Shown: positions 22,401-33,223 of the stretch, in pieces | Layout: each line of letters opens with the position of its first letter | How positions within the stretch are numbered: position 1 is the stretch's first letter | Source of the DNA: Lumbricus rubellus | Lineage: Eukaryota; Annelida; Clitellata; Crassiclitellata; Lumbricidae | Direction of reading: 5' to 3' | NCBI GenBank assembly: GCA_945859605.1 | Contig: OX243827.1 | Coordinates: forward strand, 4,448,845-4,512,844 | Length of the DNA stretch: 64,000 nucleotides | Made by a program: the position numbers and the translations under genes | Notes under the pieces: model-generated | The model's input: the letters and a program-made list of their open reading frames with translations, nothing else | Told to the model about the DNA's origin: nothing | Databases searched by the model: none

Positions 22401-24428
22401 CTTTCTTCAGCAGACTCAGTTAGAGACTTTCGGTCATGATAAAAGTTATGCTAGAATGACATTTGGCAATAGGGATCAGATATCTATCTCTAGATTGTGG
22501 TTACACTATGATGACGAATGTTATCTGTTGGTTTTTCAAATACTAGATTTTCTTACTTCGCTACAGCATTGCTTGAAACAACCATCTACTGCATCTGTCT
22601 TATAAAGCATTTTGAAAATGGTGCTATAGAAGTTACTGGATTAGATTAATAGCTGATCTTCATTAGGTTTGCATTGATTAGATTACATACAATGTTGATG
22701 CATTGTTGTTGTCAGCTTTGTTTCACTGACATGATTCGTAGAGAAAGCAGCTAATAAGTTTCGTTGACGTTGTTTACATACAGAATTGTCACAAATGTAA
22801 AGTGAAGTTTGACGAGAAGACAACGATTCACCATTGTCGTGCGTGTGGCCAAGGTTTCTGCGAGACGTGCTCTGCGAAGAAACGACCGTGTCCAGAACGC
22901 AACTGGGGAGTGGAACCAGTGCGAGTGTGCGACCTATGCTGCCAGAAAAAGGATTCAGATGAACATATGTCAGGTCAGTTCTGTATGCACCGTTTGGTAT
23001 GTTGTGTATGAATGTGCTTTTGTTATAGCGCCACTTCAAGATTACTAATCAGAAGCGCGCTCAAATACAGCGCGGACACTGAATCGGAGTTTCACGTTGA
23101 AGCACTGAGCAATTGTGAGTGAAGGACTTGCCCAAGGTCTTTACGCAGCGGCTTGAGGTGGATTCAAACTTGCAAGGCAACGAACATGTCCACTACACCA
23201 CCGCTCCATGCAAAAAGATATGTTATGGCTTTCGTATGTTGGATGACGTTTGAGAGCTTCTGTTGTGGGTTTGCTATTGCCGTTACCTATGGCAGATGAT
23301 CTTTAGAGTTTAGTGCCTGTTATCTCTTCTATCATCTGCTCTGCTGTTGATGTGGTGCACGTAGACATGAAATTGATTGGCTTCTGCTTAAAGTTGTTTA
23401 CATGATTACTTCATCTTTGTGAACTCTTGTTTCAGGAACAAAACGATTTGTATCGTATTCTGTTTGGTATAGATCTCTATCACTATCTGCTCTGCTTCCA
23501 ATGTGTTGTCATATTCGTGTAATTAATTAATTTTGAGATGTCAACTAAATTGCAATTGAAGAGGATGTGATTGTCATCTGTTACAACCGTCATCGTCTTA
23601 TAATAATATAATTATAATGTGTGTCGTATGATGATTTCAGATTCTGGACAGGACGCAAGCAACGAACTGATGCCACGAAAAGTAGGAGAAGCGATTGGTT
23701 CGACTGTTGGAGCGATCGCATCAATCGTCAACTATCCTCTAGGTGCAAAGAAGATGGTTGGCTCAATGTCTCACGACATTTGACCTTTTTCGTCTTGAAA
23801 AGAGACAGATCTTGAATGAAAGATAGTTTAATGTTATGTCCATAGATGTTTTCTTACGGCCTTTGAAAATTTCCAATGTAATCAATGTTATTAGCTGAGA
23901 GTAGAACTAATGAAGCACATGATTACACCTTGATGATTAGTCTGTCTTGAAGTGGTGCTATAATTACCATTTACTAATCTTTTCAATGGACATAATAATG
24001 TGTGTATGTCATAGAAACAGTTGATCAATAGATCAAAGCAGTGGTCAGGTTAATAGACTGGTAGAATCGAGAGCACATGTGAAGATGGCTGAACCGATTC
24101 CTATAGAAGAGTGATTGGATGGATGGTTGGTAGTTGGAGCGACATTAATTGTTGCACGTAGAGATGAACAATAATTGTTGTCTGTGTGTTTTCAGTGGCG
24201 ATACGTGATGCCGCCCGACCAACGTACTGGATGCCAGATGAAGAGATCAAGGATTGCTGCGTCTGCAAGGGATCATTTGGTATTCAACTCAAGGTTCATC
24301 ACTGTCGTGCCTGTGGAAAGGGTGTCTGTGATGAATGCTCCCCCACTGCACGTGCTGTGCCATCGCGCGGCTGGGATCACCCGGTCCGTGTCTGCAAGAC
24401 GTGCTTTCGAAAGGAGAAGGAACTGTGA
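10986..24428 (+). CDS. ZFYVE1: ZFYVE1 / DFCP1, double-FYVE GTPase-like protein
   Basis: Eleven exons: 10986-11984, 16081-16585, 17842-18053, 18474-18571, 19220-19334, 20000-20097, 20473-20590, 22118-22288, 22784-22973, 23641-23742 and 24196-24428; 946 aa against about 777 in human. The N-terminus has Cys-rich zinc-binding motifs (CDHCRSLQCAAC, CESCGLRLCFDC). A long Ser-rich linker explains the extra length. Exon 2 carries the NTPase P-loop GNTGDGKS and VVDTEG. Two FYVE fingers follow: YWAPNAD...HHCRACGQGFCETC and YWMPDEE...HHCRACGKGVCDEC. In mammals the protein binds PI3P and marks omegasomes and lipid droplets. Intron 1 needs a GC donor (CAG|GCAAGT) to stay in frame. I place the exon 2 start after TTTAAG; the alternative TTTGCAG acceptor at 16039 leads to a stop. 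Confidence 0.95.
13398..13443. repeat. (TA)n microsatellite
   Basis: Uninterrupted TA dinucleotides in ZFYVE1 intron 1, followed by a few CA units. Confidence 0.97.
15597..15975 (+). mobile_element. Non-autonomous Helitron/Helentron-like element
   Basis: The 5' end is TCTATATATATATAAAAATG. The 3' end has a short stem-loop GCCAC-AGCAAAGC-GTGGC (about 15941-15958) followed by TGGGTACAGCTAG, and then T. A 5' TC, a 3' hairpin and a CTAG terminus with insertion before T and no target duplication fit Helitrons. Length is 379 bp with no coding capacity. Confidence 0.75.
19005..19190 (+). mobile_element. L2/CR1-type LINE 3' end
   Basis: Encodes VVWNRLPQELRLL, the conserved C-terminal LINE motif (WN.LP..LR), with a frame break. 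It then ends in AAGCGCTATATAAATTC and a TGAATGAATGAA tail. It lies in ZFYVE1 intron 4, just upstream of exon 5. Related pieces are at 51160-51400 and 56625-56735. Confidence 0.8.
19302..19505 (+). repeat. Four tandem 51-bp copies of the ZFYVE1 exon 5 donor
   Basis: AGCACAGTTTGACAACACAG starts the unit, which includes the last exon 5 codons (VYTCK) and the donor CAAG|GTACGTACGG. It repeats at 51-bp spacing, starting at 19301, 19352, 19403 and 19454, with almost no differences. Only the first donor gives the conserved protein. Reading past it meets TAA within 18 nt. Confidence 0.95.
20650..21533. repeat. 11-bp minisatellite TTGATCGTGTA, about 80 copies
   Basis: An 884-bp array of TTGATCGTGTA with frequent G/A variants (TTGATCGTGTG, TTGATCATGTA) in ZFYVE1 intron 7. 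Eleven is not a multiple of three, so all frames read an 11-residue repeat (for example INTRSIHDQYT on the minus strand). This open reading is a by-product and not a gene. Confidence 0.97.
23023..23212 (-). mobile_element. tRNA-derived SINE, copy 2
   Basis: Minus strand: A-box-like GCGGTGGTGTAGTGGACATG, B-box-like GTTTGAATCC, body CAAGTCCTTCACTCACAATT as in the copy at 9065-9288. The tail CTTGAAGTGGCGCTATAAC resembles the 3' end of the local LINE. It is in ZFYVE1 intron 9. Confidence 0.82.
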
Positions 24429-24992
24429 CATCGTCGTCGTCGTCGTCGTCATCCTGCAAAAGACTTTTTCAAAAGTCTACAAAGTCTTGTAGCTTAAAAC
24501 ATCGTCGTTTGCGATGTCGTGTTTCAATTAAACTGTCGTCATCATGGGATCGCCGGTCACACTTGCAAACGGTCTCTGCATAAATTGTCTGATCAATTTA
24601 CGTGACACAATTAACGAAGTTTAATTTCTGACGGTGATGTAATGCAACCGATGCAACTGTGAAATCAACGCTGTAACTCTCTTCACCGTCTGTAGAAATG
24701 ACGACAGCAGGAGATGGCAACAGCTGAACTGATATTAACGAGTGGACATGATGTAATTGATTGTATTCTATCCAGTGGGTCAGGATGTTGGTTGTGCCTA
24801 CAATCTCATCAATGATTGGCATTCTTCTTCTTCTTCTTCATGCAGCTGTTGATGCTGATGGTGGTGAATGGTGAAGACTGCACAACGTTGACGTTGTTGG
24901 TCTTCAGTGTTTCAATGACCGACTCTTTGCAATTCCATTTTGCTGTGGACCTGCGTCTGCAGTTGGCTTCATATGAACTACCTACACTCGAT

Positions 24993-25052
24993 GGATGGAT
25001 GAATAGATGGATGGATGGATGGATTTATGGATGGGATGGATGGATGGATGAG
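24993..25052. repeat. (GGAT)n microsatellite
   Basis: Imperfect tandem GGAT/ATGG tetranucleotides 3' of ZFYVE1. Confidence 0.93.
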
Positions 25053-25399
25053 TCTGGTGAACGTTTTCCAAGAAAGGATCTTCACGAGAGAAGAAGCAGC
25101 TGTCATTTGCTGCGTTACTTATGGAAGAGTTTGTGTCTAGATTGTTGTGTGACACTGTGTTGATATATTTCATTCATGTTTTCATGTCTCGCAGACTTCA
25201 TCTACGATCGTTTGCCATCGTTTTGCATATATCGACTCGCATGTACATGCACGCCTCATCCTCAATCCTTGCCTGTGAACAGGATATAGGAGGAGACCCT
25301 TGTGTGGAAGAAGGCCTCTTCAAGTTTCTAACTCCATTTGAGATTGCACTCCTTTCAAAGTTCAGAAGTGCACATGTATACAAACGCACAGTTTCTTAA

Positions 25400-25620
25400 T
25401 GTCTTTACAGTGATTGCTTGAGTGAACACTCAAACCCATTCTCTCTCGAGTTGCAAGCCATGCGCTCTCATTCTGTTTGGCTGCCATTCAGAGCAATGTG
25501 CAGTTCAATGGCATGACCTGCATTTGATTTTCTCTTCCATGCCCTGGAATCGAATCTGGTTTTCAGACATGAAAAGTTCATGTGTTGGCCACTTCACCAT
25601 TACACAGCCCTGTATTTGAA
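25400..25620 (-). mobile_element. tRNA-like SINE or tRNA pseudogene
   Basis: The minus strand from about 25617 reads GGCTGTGTAATGGTGAAGTGG (the last 20 bases are A-box-like), and about 30 bp later GATTCGATTCCAG (B-box-like), the spacing of a tRNA promoter. Sequence past the B box to about 25400 would be the SINE body. No clean cloverleaf was drawn. Confidence 0.5.
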
Positions 25621-26147
25621 ATCACTTCTGTGAAGCATTCGTGTTGTGCGTGAACTGCGTCTGTGTAACACGATGCAAGAAAAAATCATTTAGTAAATTT
25701 TTATGTCCAGCTCTCCGAATCGATGCATGTAACTGAAACTGGCATTGCACACATTCCAGCAACAGATTTGAAGATTTATTCGTAATAAAATTGTTTGAAG
25801 CAGGATTGAGACATCAGTTACTATGGGACAAGGGTGTCCAGGAACCGACCCACGAGCCATTTCTGACCTACTAACAATGTTTTTCTACCCTACGGACCCT
25901 TGCCTAAGCACTACACAATTTGAGAATAAAATTTCAAATTTGTCATTGTTAAGATTTAATGAGGTTTATATAATGTTTGTAACTAATAATGCAGATCAAA
26001 ATTGAGATTTTTAGCCTCACTTGATTATGCTAACAAAATCACCATTTGAGATTTTAGTTCTGCAACGAGCCCCTTCGTAGACCCTGCCCCAGTTTTTAGG
26101 CTTCTTTGGCACCATGGAATATATTGCCACTGGCCCCACGAGTAACG

Positions 26148-26964
26148 TTAACGGTTCTAGGGCAATTACCCCCTGGACAATTACCCCCCGGACAATTACC
26201 CCCGGACAATTACCCCCGGAGACAATTACCCCCCGGACTATTACCCCCCGGACAACTACCCCCCGTGCCAATTACCCCCCGGACAACTACCCCCCGTACC
26301 AATTACCCCCCGGACAATTACCCCCCGTGCCACAGTGTGAGCCTGTTCTCTCACGCGTTAATCTCTTTACCAGTCTCTGTGTATTTGTCAGACATTCAGC
26401 CATAACTCTATCAATAAAATTTAAATACAGGTTAAGAGCAACTCCACGAATATAGGCAAGTTATTGTCAAATGTTCTAGAAAAATACTAAATCAAATCAA
26501 ATCTAAAACGGTCCTAAGCTAACGTGTGAAAACGGTGAAAGGTTCAAAAAAACTTCAACGTTTTAAACGCCTGCTAAAAAAATATTTAAATGTTATCGAT
26601 AAAGTTCTGCCTATTTATGTACTTAAACGAAACGACACCATCTTGCTAAATTCTTGGGTTTCTTCTGTTTCTATGCCACAGTAAAGTTAATTTAGGATAG
26701 GCTTAGGCAGCGCTGAACGTCTGACAAATACAAAGAGACTGGTAAAGAGATTAAGGCGTGAGGGAACAGGCTCACAATGTGGCACGGGGGGTAATTGTCC
26801 GGGGGGTAATTGGTACGGGGGTAGTTGTCCGGGGGGGGTAATTGGCACGGGGGGTAGTTGTCCGGGGGGTAATTGTCCTGGGGGTAATTGTCCAGGGGTA
26901 ATTGTCGGGGGTAATTGTCCGGGGGGTAATTGTCCAGGGGGTAATTGTCCTGTTACCCGTTTAA
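26148..26964. mobile_element. Fold-back element with minisatellite arms
   Basis: The left arm (26160-26400) is a tandem array of about 15-16 bp (CCCCGGACAATTACCC) followed by CAGTGTGAGCCTGTTCTCTC and about 60 bp more. The right arm (26710-26950) is the inverted copy of both parts in mirror order. The spacer is about 300 bp, AT-rich, without coding motifs. TTAA lies at both outer edges (26148-26151 and 26961-26964), a possible TTAA target. Confidence 0.85.
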
Positions 26965-28552
26965 CACCTCTGCTGTAGAAAACATAAGAAAACATACATA
27001 CACAAGCAGCATGTCTGCAAGGGACCTCTTCCACGCATGATACCAAGGGTATCTTATGAGAATACAATTACATGATGCATACTTATATATGGTTCATACA
27101 CGTGTGTATGTACTATGGTAGTGTGGCGTAACGTATAGTATATAATATCTTTGTTTATTAAAACCTGAGTGACAAACTTCTATCAGTGACAATAGAGATG
27201 AATGATAAACATAAAAATGAGAGTTAGCCAGAAGTTATATCATATCGTGTGTGTATTAAAGTAACCTATGTACATACTATATAGTTGGTGTCATCTTTAT
27301 CACAGAGTTTCAAATGTGTGGCCTGACGATAGTATGCTACGTACGATGAGAAGAGACTATTAAAGTTTCAGCCTTTGTGACAGACCGTACTTCCTAAGGG
27401 ACAGTTCCTTGAGAGCCACCTATTGCTGCTTTTGTTTCATAATGAAATTCCATGAATAATGAAAGAATGTGAAATTGAATGAATGCAGATGACGTACGTC
27501 TGCAATGTAAATATGTGAAAGGTTTCACGTGTTTGGTGAACTGTGAATGGAACATCAGGTCTTAACACTTAATTCTAAGCTGTATTAAATTCTATGAATG
27601 ATTTGATCATGCTGTATATGTATTTATTTGACTTGCATTCTGTCGTTGGCAAGTCTTTAGTTTCATTGGAGTTTGTCGTTGCTAAGCTTTGCATTAAGTC
27701 TGTGCACGATAGGTCAGTTCTTGTGTGACCCCGTATGCACGTATGCACCTGGTGAGATTTATCTTTCTCTTTTTAGACTCTCCGTAGTCGTTTCTTCTGG
27801 TGATATGCGCTAGCCAGATGATTGCTTGAAATTCGTTTGCATAGGCTTTGCATAGCAACGACATCGGCTCTGCATAGATGAAATGTACAATCTATCCAGT
27901 AAATTGTACATTTACCAGCGTTATATTGTATCATCTGTTGAGACTGTTGTGAAGAGAAGAGTTACAGTGAGTTGGCTTTCTATAATAATGGAAAGATGAC
28001 TTTTGGTGTCATTGTCATCATCATCGGTTTCTAATGCCATCCGGATTATGTTGGCTATGCTGTTTAGTACTTGTAGAAAAGATGCACAATTTCAGCTGAT
28101 GTTGTTTCTTGACACCAGATAAATTCTTTGTTCACCGAGTGTGTTAAGAAATCACAGTCAATACAGCCAGTAAATGTGATGTAGACCAAGAAAGGGATTA
28201 AATTATGTACTTTTCACAAATTAATGACTTTTCAAGCCAGACAGATTTAGTGCTTATGTCTACAATTTATACACTTGCCTATTTAAATTTTCAATAATGT
28301 AAAATTCAGAGTATTATTGGCAAATTGAACATGTCTTTACTAACAGTACTGTGGGTAAATTTATGCAGTTTCTAGTTAAATGAGCTAAATGGGATGGTGT
28401 GCATCATCGGGTGGAAATCAACATTTCATAAACATTCATGTTCTTAGTGTAAACACTTTGGAGTTTCGTGATCCTGTTCTGTGTTGGAGTTACGTGCTAG
28501 TCTCAAGAAAATAAAAACAACATGTGTCATGAGGGGATGGCACAAAAACAGT

Positions 28553-28623
28553 TTAACCTTTTAATGACCAGCATTTACTAAAATGCATTGAAAACATATC
28601 TAGCTGGTTGTTTAAAGGGTTAA
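28553..28623. mobile_element. TTAA-bounded mini-element
   Basis: TTAACCTTTTAATGACCAGC at the left faces GCTGGTTGTTTAAAGGGTTAA at the right, an inverted repeat of about 20 bp with TTAA at both ends; 71 bp in total. Similar to 6632-6709 and 59550-59627. Confidence 0.6.
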
Positions 28624-30117
28624 CATACCAGTTTAATAAACCATAATGTTGTTATCATGCCCAAAAAGTGCATTACAGAAGGAATTAGTTTTTTTATCCT
28701 GTTTATGCTCTGATAAAAGTAAAATTGTTTCAAATGAACCACATACGCATTATATGTATATTGTATAATACTACTGATAATGACATTCGTTTCTCATGTC
28801 CAGTTGTTTTCATGCAATTCTCCTTTTTTACAAAGTGTGTAGCGACAGATTTTAGCAGAGCACAATCATGTACACAAGCCAGTATTTGGACGATAATCAA
28901 TTGAAAACATGTACATTGTACAGTTTAATTATATAAACATCTAAGAATTAAATATATAATTAAAAGATTTGAAAAACCATTTAGTCACATGAATGAAGAT
29001 TCTGTTCTCTGCACTTCCATCATTTTCATTCGTAGATGTGGCCATCTTCTACCCAGGCACGTACCGCAGTATAATCACAACATCTACTATTTCAACGATA
29101 ATTATCTCTAGATTTCTAAAGACCATAAAAAGCCAAGGTATGGCAATGTCTAGCTTATTCACAGGTGCTCCATTAATACGAATCTTTACAAGTTGGGGTC
29201 AAAATCGGTTTGAGGTCAAGATCAGATTTCGTCAGATAGTGTATGGTATTTAGAATTGAAATAGCAAGCAAGGTAAGGGTTAAGTTGAGAAATCAGAATA
29301 TGATTTGTGATAGAGCAGTGTGTCCAGTTTTACGTGAAAGAACTGTGGGAGAGAGGCAAGAGGTCTTTGGCAAGTTGGTCTTTGGCAATTCATTGGATGA
29401 ATTCCTTCCCTATTAGTCAAAATGTTGGCTAGCGTTTCAGAGAAGTCTTATATTTATGAAGTGATAGAAGGGTGAAGTGTTTGGGCAGAAGAGAGCGGGG
29501 GGGTTAGCATTTAAATGAATCCAGTGAAACGGACAGTTTTATGGCACCTGTGAATAAGAAACGTGGTTGCACGTTTTCCCTGTAAATAGAGACATGCCTT
29601 CAGTTTCATATATACTTTAATGCCTAACCACAAGATTCCTTGCATAGTAGGAATCATCTGGCTACCCGTAGCACAAATTCTGCTATGACATGGATCATGT
29701 TGAGCATTTCATTCCGCTTCTAGACAGTTACTGCAAGACAATGCTACTCTCCTACATGCTATCACACAGATCTTAAGATGACTGATCTACTAACAGAAAG
29801 AAATCTGATCAGTTTCAGTTAATTCAAAAGCTTTCGCATCTAACACACAGACACATTTATACAATATGCAAAAAAGTCAGATTAATGTCAATTGATTTCA
29901 GAGAACCTAAAGTTCATCATCGTAGGTCTTCAATGTTGCATTCACAAAATATCAAGACAAATTTCTGCTACAGCTGATTCCATGAAGTCCTTCACATTTC
30001 CATTTGACTTAAAGTTGCACTCGCAACTAAAAACTAGATACCAATTATAATTATTTAACAATAGTCACTGGTAGTAAATAAACGAAAAGTTCGGTTTTGT
30101 TCCTATCCAAATCAACA

Positions 30118-31583
30118 TCACTTCTTTACATGCAGAATCAATTTTGATTTCGAGTCGACCAGTTTCTCCGGCAGTTCGTCGACTGACGCGAGTTGCATAT
30201 CAAAGTGGTTGCCTTTGCTAAGCACTCTCGTCAGTTCTCGCAGTCGTGTCGTCTGTTCTTCGATTTGTAACGACATCTCAGACACTTGTTTTTCCAGACC
30301 AACAAGTCTTTGGTTCTGCACATCTTCTTTTGTTGTATCCTTGCGCTGCTGTCGTTTGTACTCGAGCCAGAGCGTGAGAGTCGCCATTCCAAAGATGACG
30401 GCCTCTCCCAACATCTCGGCAGCCAACGCAACGGCCATTTCGTCGCTCAGTGGCTTCACTTGAGTTACTTTGCCCATGCCAAGCAGACGCATCTTAATTA
30501 TCGTCTCAAACTTGTGGTACACTGGACAACAACAAAAACAAATTCTTTACTTATTTCTCACATATAATGAACATATGGCAAGTAAATCTGAATCGAAGGC
30601 AGGAGAGAAATGTGTGCAAACAATTCAAGGGTCATCACTCCGAGTTTGCTCTGCAACAAGCAATCATTGGACAACCGCTTCAGTGGCTCAATGTGCAACA
30701 CAATAACACATTATTATTATTATTATTATTAACTATTATTATGTCTGAGTGTTTTTTAATTGCCCTGAGGTACTTCTCCCAGGGACTTAGAGATAATTAA
30801 ATCTTCAATAAATGTCTCGTGGGTCAAACCTTGTCTTCAGAGTGTGACGCAAAAATACCTCTGAAAGCGACTGGGTTGTAACGTTGAATACAAATGGACA
30901 GACGTTGAAAATGAAAGATTGCTTAACGTCTTTCCCCACTAATAGAAGAGATGTGGGTGGCTGCTAATTTCATTTACGATGTGCAAGGCTGATGGGTTAA
31001 GTGGACCAAAGGTTTCTAGGGCCACCAGCTGAAAGATGCATGAAGTGGGCGGCCCTCTGTACTTCTGTTCTTTGCGGATGGCCACTTGCACTGATGCAGG
31101 CCTGACCAATCGGCTTGGTATTACCCACCTGACCATAAGGGATACCCCATCCAACCTTTTGCCATCAGGCCTAAACAGGTCTGCATCAGTTATAAGGAGG
31201 GTGCAACAGATCATAGGAGTAACTCATGACCCTCCTACAGACAAAGCCATGATGGCCTTTGGGTTCAAACCCATTGCCACAGTGTGAGAGTCACATGTCC
31301 AGACCAAACGTCAGGTCCACTGCCACCCAGACCGCTTCATTATCCAGGACACATGCAGCGATTGGAAGCACGAACAGCTGACTACTGTCCAGCCTTATTC
31401 GGTTGACCAAACTGATGGTGCACTTGAGGATTTCCAACTCAACCAGGGCCAATCCCAAAGGCTCTGTTTGGTGGCAGGCGGTGCATATTTTACTTTTACC
31501 GTATTTACTATTATTATTATTGATCACACCTATGCCACAAACTTGGAGCACTACAACCGACTGCTATGGGCATGGTAGTCAAA

Positions 31584-31628
<45 letters not shown>

Positions 31629-32111
31629 CTAAGATGAAGCATGAGGAGTAAGGTTTGAGTCTCTGCTGTGGCAGCCAGAGTGTAAGGATCTTCAGCAAAT
31701 CATACTCGTTTACGTGTATATATGATATATAATATGACTATATGTAATATATATACATATATATATATATACACACACACACGACATGTTTAAAGTTTTT
31801 TCATAAATATTGATAAACCAATACGATAGCTGGTCTACTTTTTCTTTTAATCTTTCCGCTCTTGGAAACTACACAAATACCAACATGTATTGAATAACCT
31901 TGGATCATGGTTTCATTTTGTACTTGACAATTCCAAGTATCAAGGAAATCATCTGCTTTTATGTAGGCTGCAACTTACTTTGAGCGGGTGGCTCCAGAAT
32001 ACGATCCCTTAGAAATGGCGTCGTCTTTGCCTTTTGCTTAATTGCATTAGCGAGAGGTTTGCTTAACTGCTTTATGACCAGATAACCTAACTTTATTAGC
32101 GGGAACGGCAT
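30118..32111 (-). CDS. OPA3: OPA3 mitochondrial outer-membrane lipid-metabolism regulator
   Basis: Two minus-strand exons, 32111-31979 and 30521-30118, join with codon ATG split across the intron and give 178 aa (human about 179). The N-terminus MPFPLIKLGYLVIKQLSKPL is the OPA3 targeting segment, followed by a basic stretch and ILEPPAQMYHKFE. Exon 2 has the conserved KPLSDEMAVALAAEMLGEAV block and a hydrophobic segment (FGMATLTLWLEY). A coiled coil (about residues 110-150, EKQVSEMSLQIEEQT) is next, and the end is charged (HVKK). In vertebrates OPA3 affects mitochondrial shape and lipid handling, and mutations cause optic atrophy. The 1.46-kb intron contains a LINE fragment. No defect is seen. 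Confidence 0.95.
30935..31630 (+). mobile_element. LINE-like 3' fragment ending in (GAT)n
   Basis: About 650 bp in the OPA3 intron reads as decayed coding sequence. It ends with ACTGCTATGGGCATGGTAGT and a (GAT)n tail (31584-31627), the usual layout of an invertebrate LINE 3' end. There are several frame breaks and no RT motif that I could place, so the class is uncertain. Confidence 0.5.
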
Positions 32112-32867
32112 TTTCTCATTTATAAATGACTTATTTCATCATCTGCAAGGTTACGATGAACACATTCATAATAACGAAACGAACACGAAACCGGAAGCTT
32201 GACATTTCGAGCGACGGATATCTATATGGTGCCCTGCTGTCCTTAAATCCGTTGTGTAAGCTTTCTTCAGCGCCGACTCAGCAGCAAGAATATTGAAGGC
32301 GTCTGCAGGGTAAGTAAGTAAAAGAAGTGCCAGGACGCCCCTTACATTTTCAGGTGTGTTGGCCAAATAAGTGGCAGGACGGCATAGAAATTTAAAAATT
32401 AGTGCTAGGACGCCGTCCATGCACGTCCTACCACACTTTAAGCCCTGCTCTTCTATAAGATGCGCTCCGGCCTATCTATGTGGGCTCAGTTGTCCAATAT
32501 CTGTAGGCCTACGTACGTTGTCCTGGCCTGCATGCAGAGCTCTTCGCTCTGCCTCTAGCTTTTAATTGGTCCCGCGTGTTGAAACCTTAACCTGTCGATC
32601 GATCAACGTCGTGCTTTCCAGTACAGTTAGGCCTACTGTTGTAGGTCCATCCGTCTGGAATAGTCTGCTGCTTTAATTGGAGATACGCCAATTTCTCTCT
32701 TTGATACTGGACCAATTAAGAGCTGAGTTCCTCGGTCCAACTCAAGGTCGATAGCCTCTTAATTACCCGACCGGGTCCACATGTCTAATGTCTTCCACAA
32801 CTTATGCCACGCAGTCGATCGAGTCGTGTGCTATGATCGACCTTGCTCGGCCGACTATCGACGCGAT

Positions 32868-33165
32868 CATGGGCGGAGTTTGGTTTCCGTTCTTGGGGGG
32901 GGGACTAATTCATACATTTAATCACTCATTCATTTAATCACTAATTAATTCATACATTTAATCACTCATTCATTTAATCACTAATTAATTCATACATTTA
33001 ATCACTCATTCATTTAATCACTAATTAAGTAACCCCGAGTCTGGGCCTTATTGCGAGGGCTAACCCAGAAAAAGGATACAATTTTCATGGTAAAAAAAGT
33101 TGAATCTGGGACTTCTTGGAGGGGCTTAGCCCCCCCCCTTCAGCCCCTGATAAATTCCGCCCATG
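32868..33165. mobile_element. hAT-like MITE, CATGGGCGGA ends
   Basis: Inverted ends CATGGGCGGAGTTT and AAATTCCGCCCATG. Flanks are GACGCGAT and GACTCGAT (8 bp, one mismatch). Inside are a poly-G run and a 46-bp unit (TAATTCATACATTTAATCAC start) repeated about 2.5 times at 32909-33028. Confidence 0.8.
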
Positions 33166-33223
33166 GACTCGATCGACTCTTTGACCTTTCGACGACTTGA
33201 CCGACTTTTGTTCTCCAACTGCA

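Larger units (their letters stand above)
24429..30117. other. Gene-poor interval between ZFYVE1 and OPA3
   Basis: No convincing exon on either strand. It holds a (GTCGTC)n run right after the ZFYVE1 stop, a (GGAT)n tract (24993-25052), a tRNA-like SINE (25400-25620), a fold-back element (26148-26964) and a TTAA mini-element (28553-28623). The 3' UTRs of two converging genes end here. Confidence 0.7.

Noticed and set aside
25400..25620. Functional tRNA gene
   Set aside because: A- and B-box-like motifs are present, but I could not fold a clean cloverleaf; kept only as a SINE or pseudogene.
26106..27067. Pro/Leu-rich repeat frames (QLPPG)
   Set aside because: Translation of the fold-back element's minisatellite arms.
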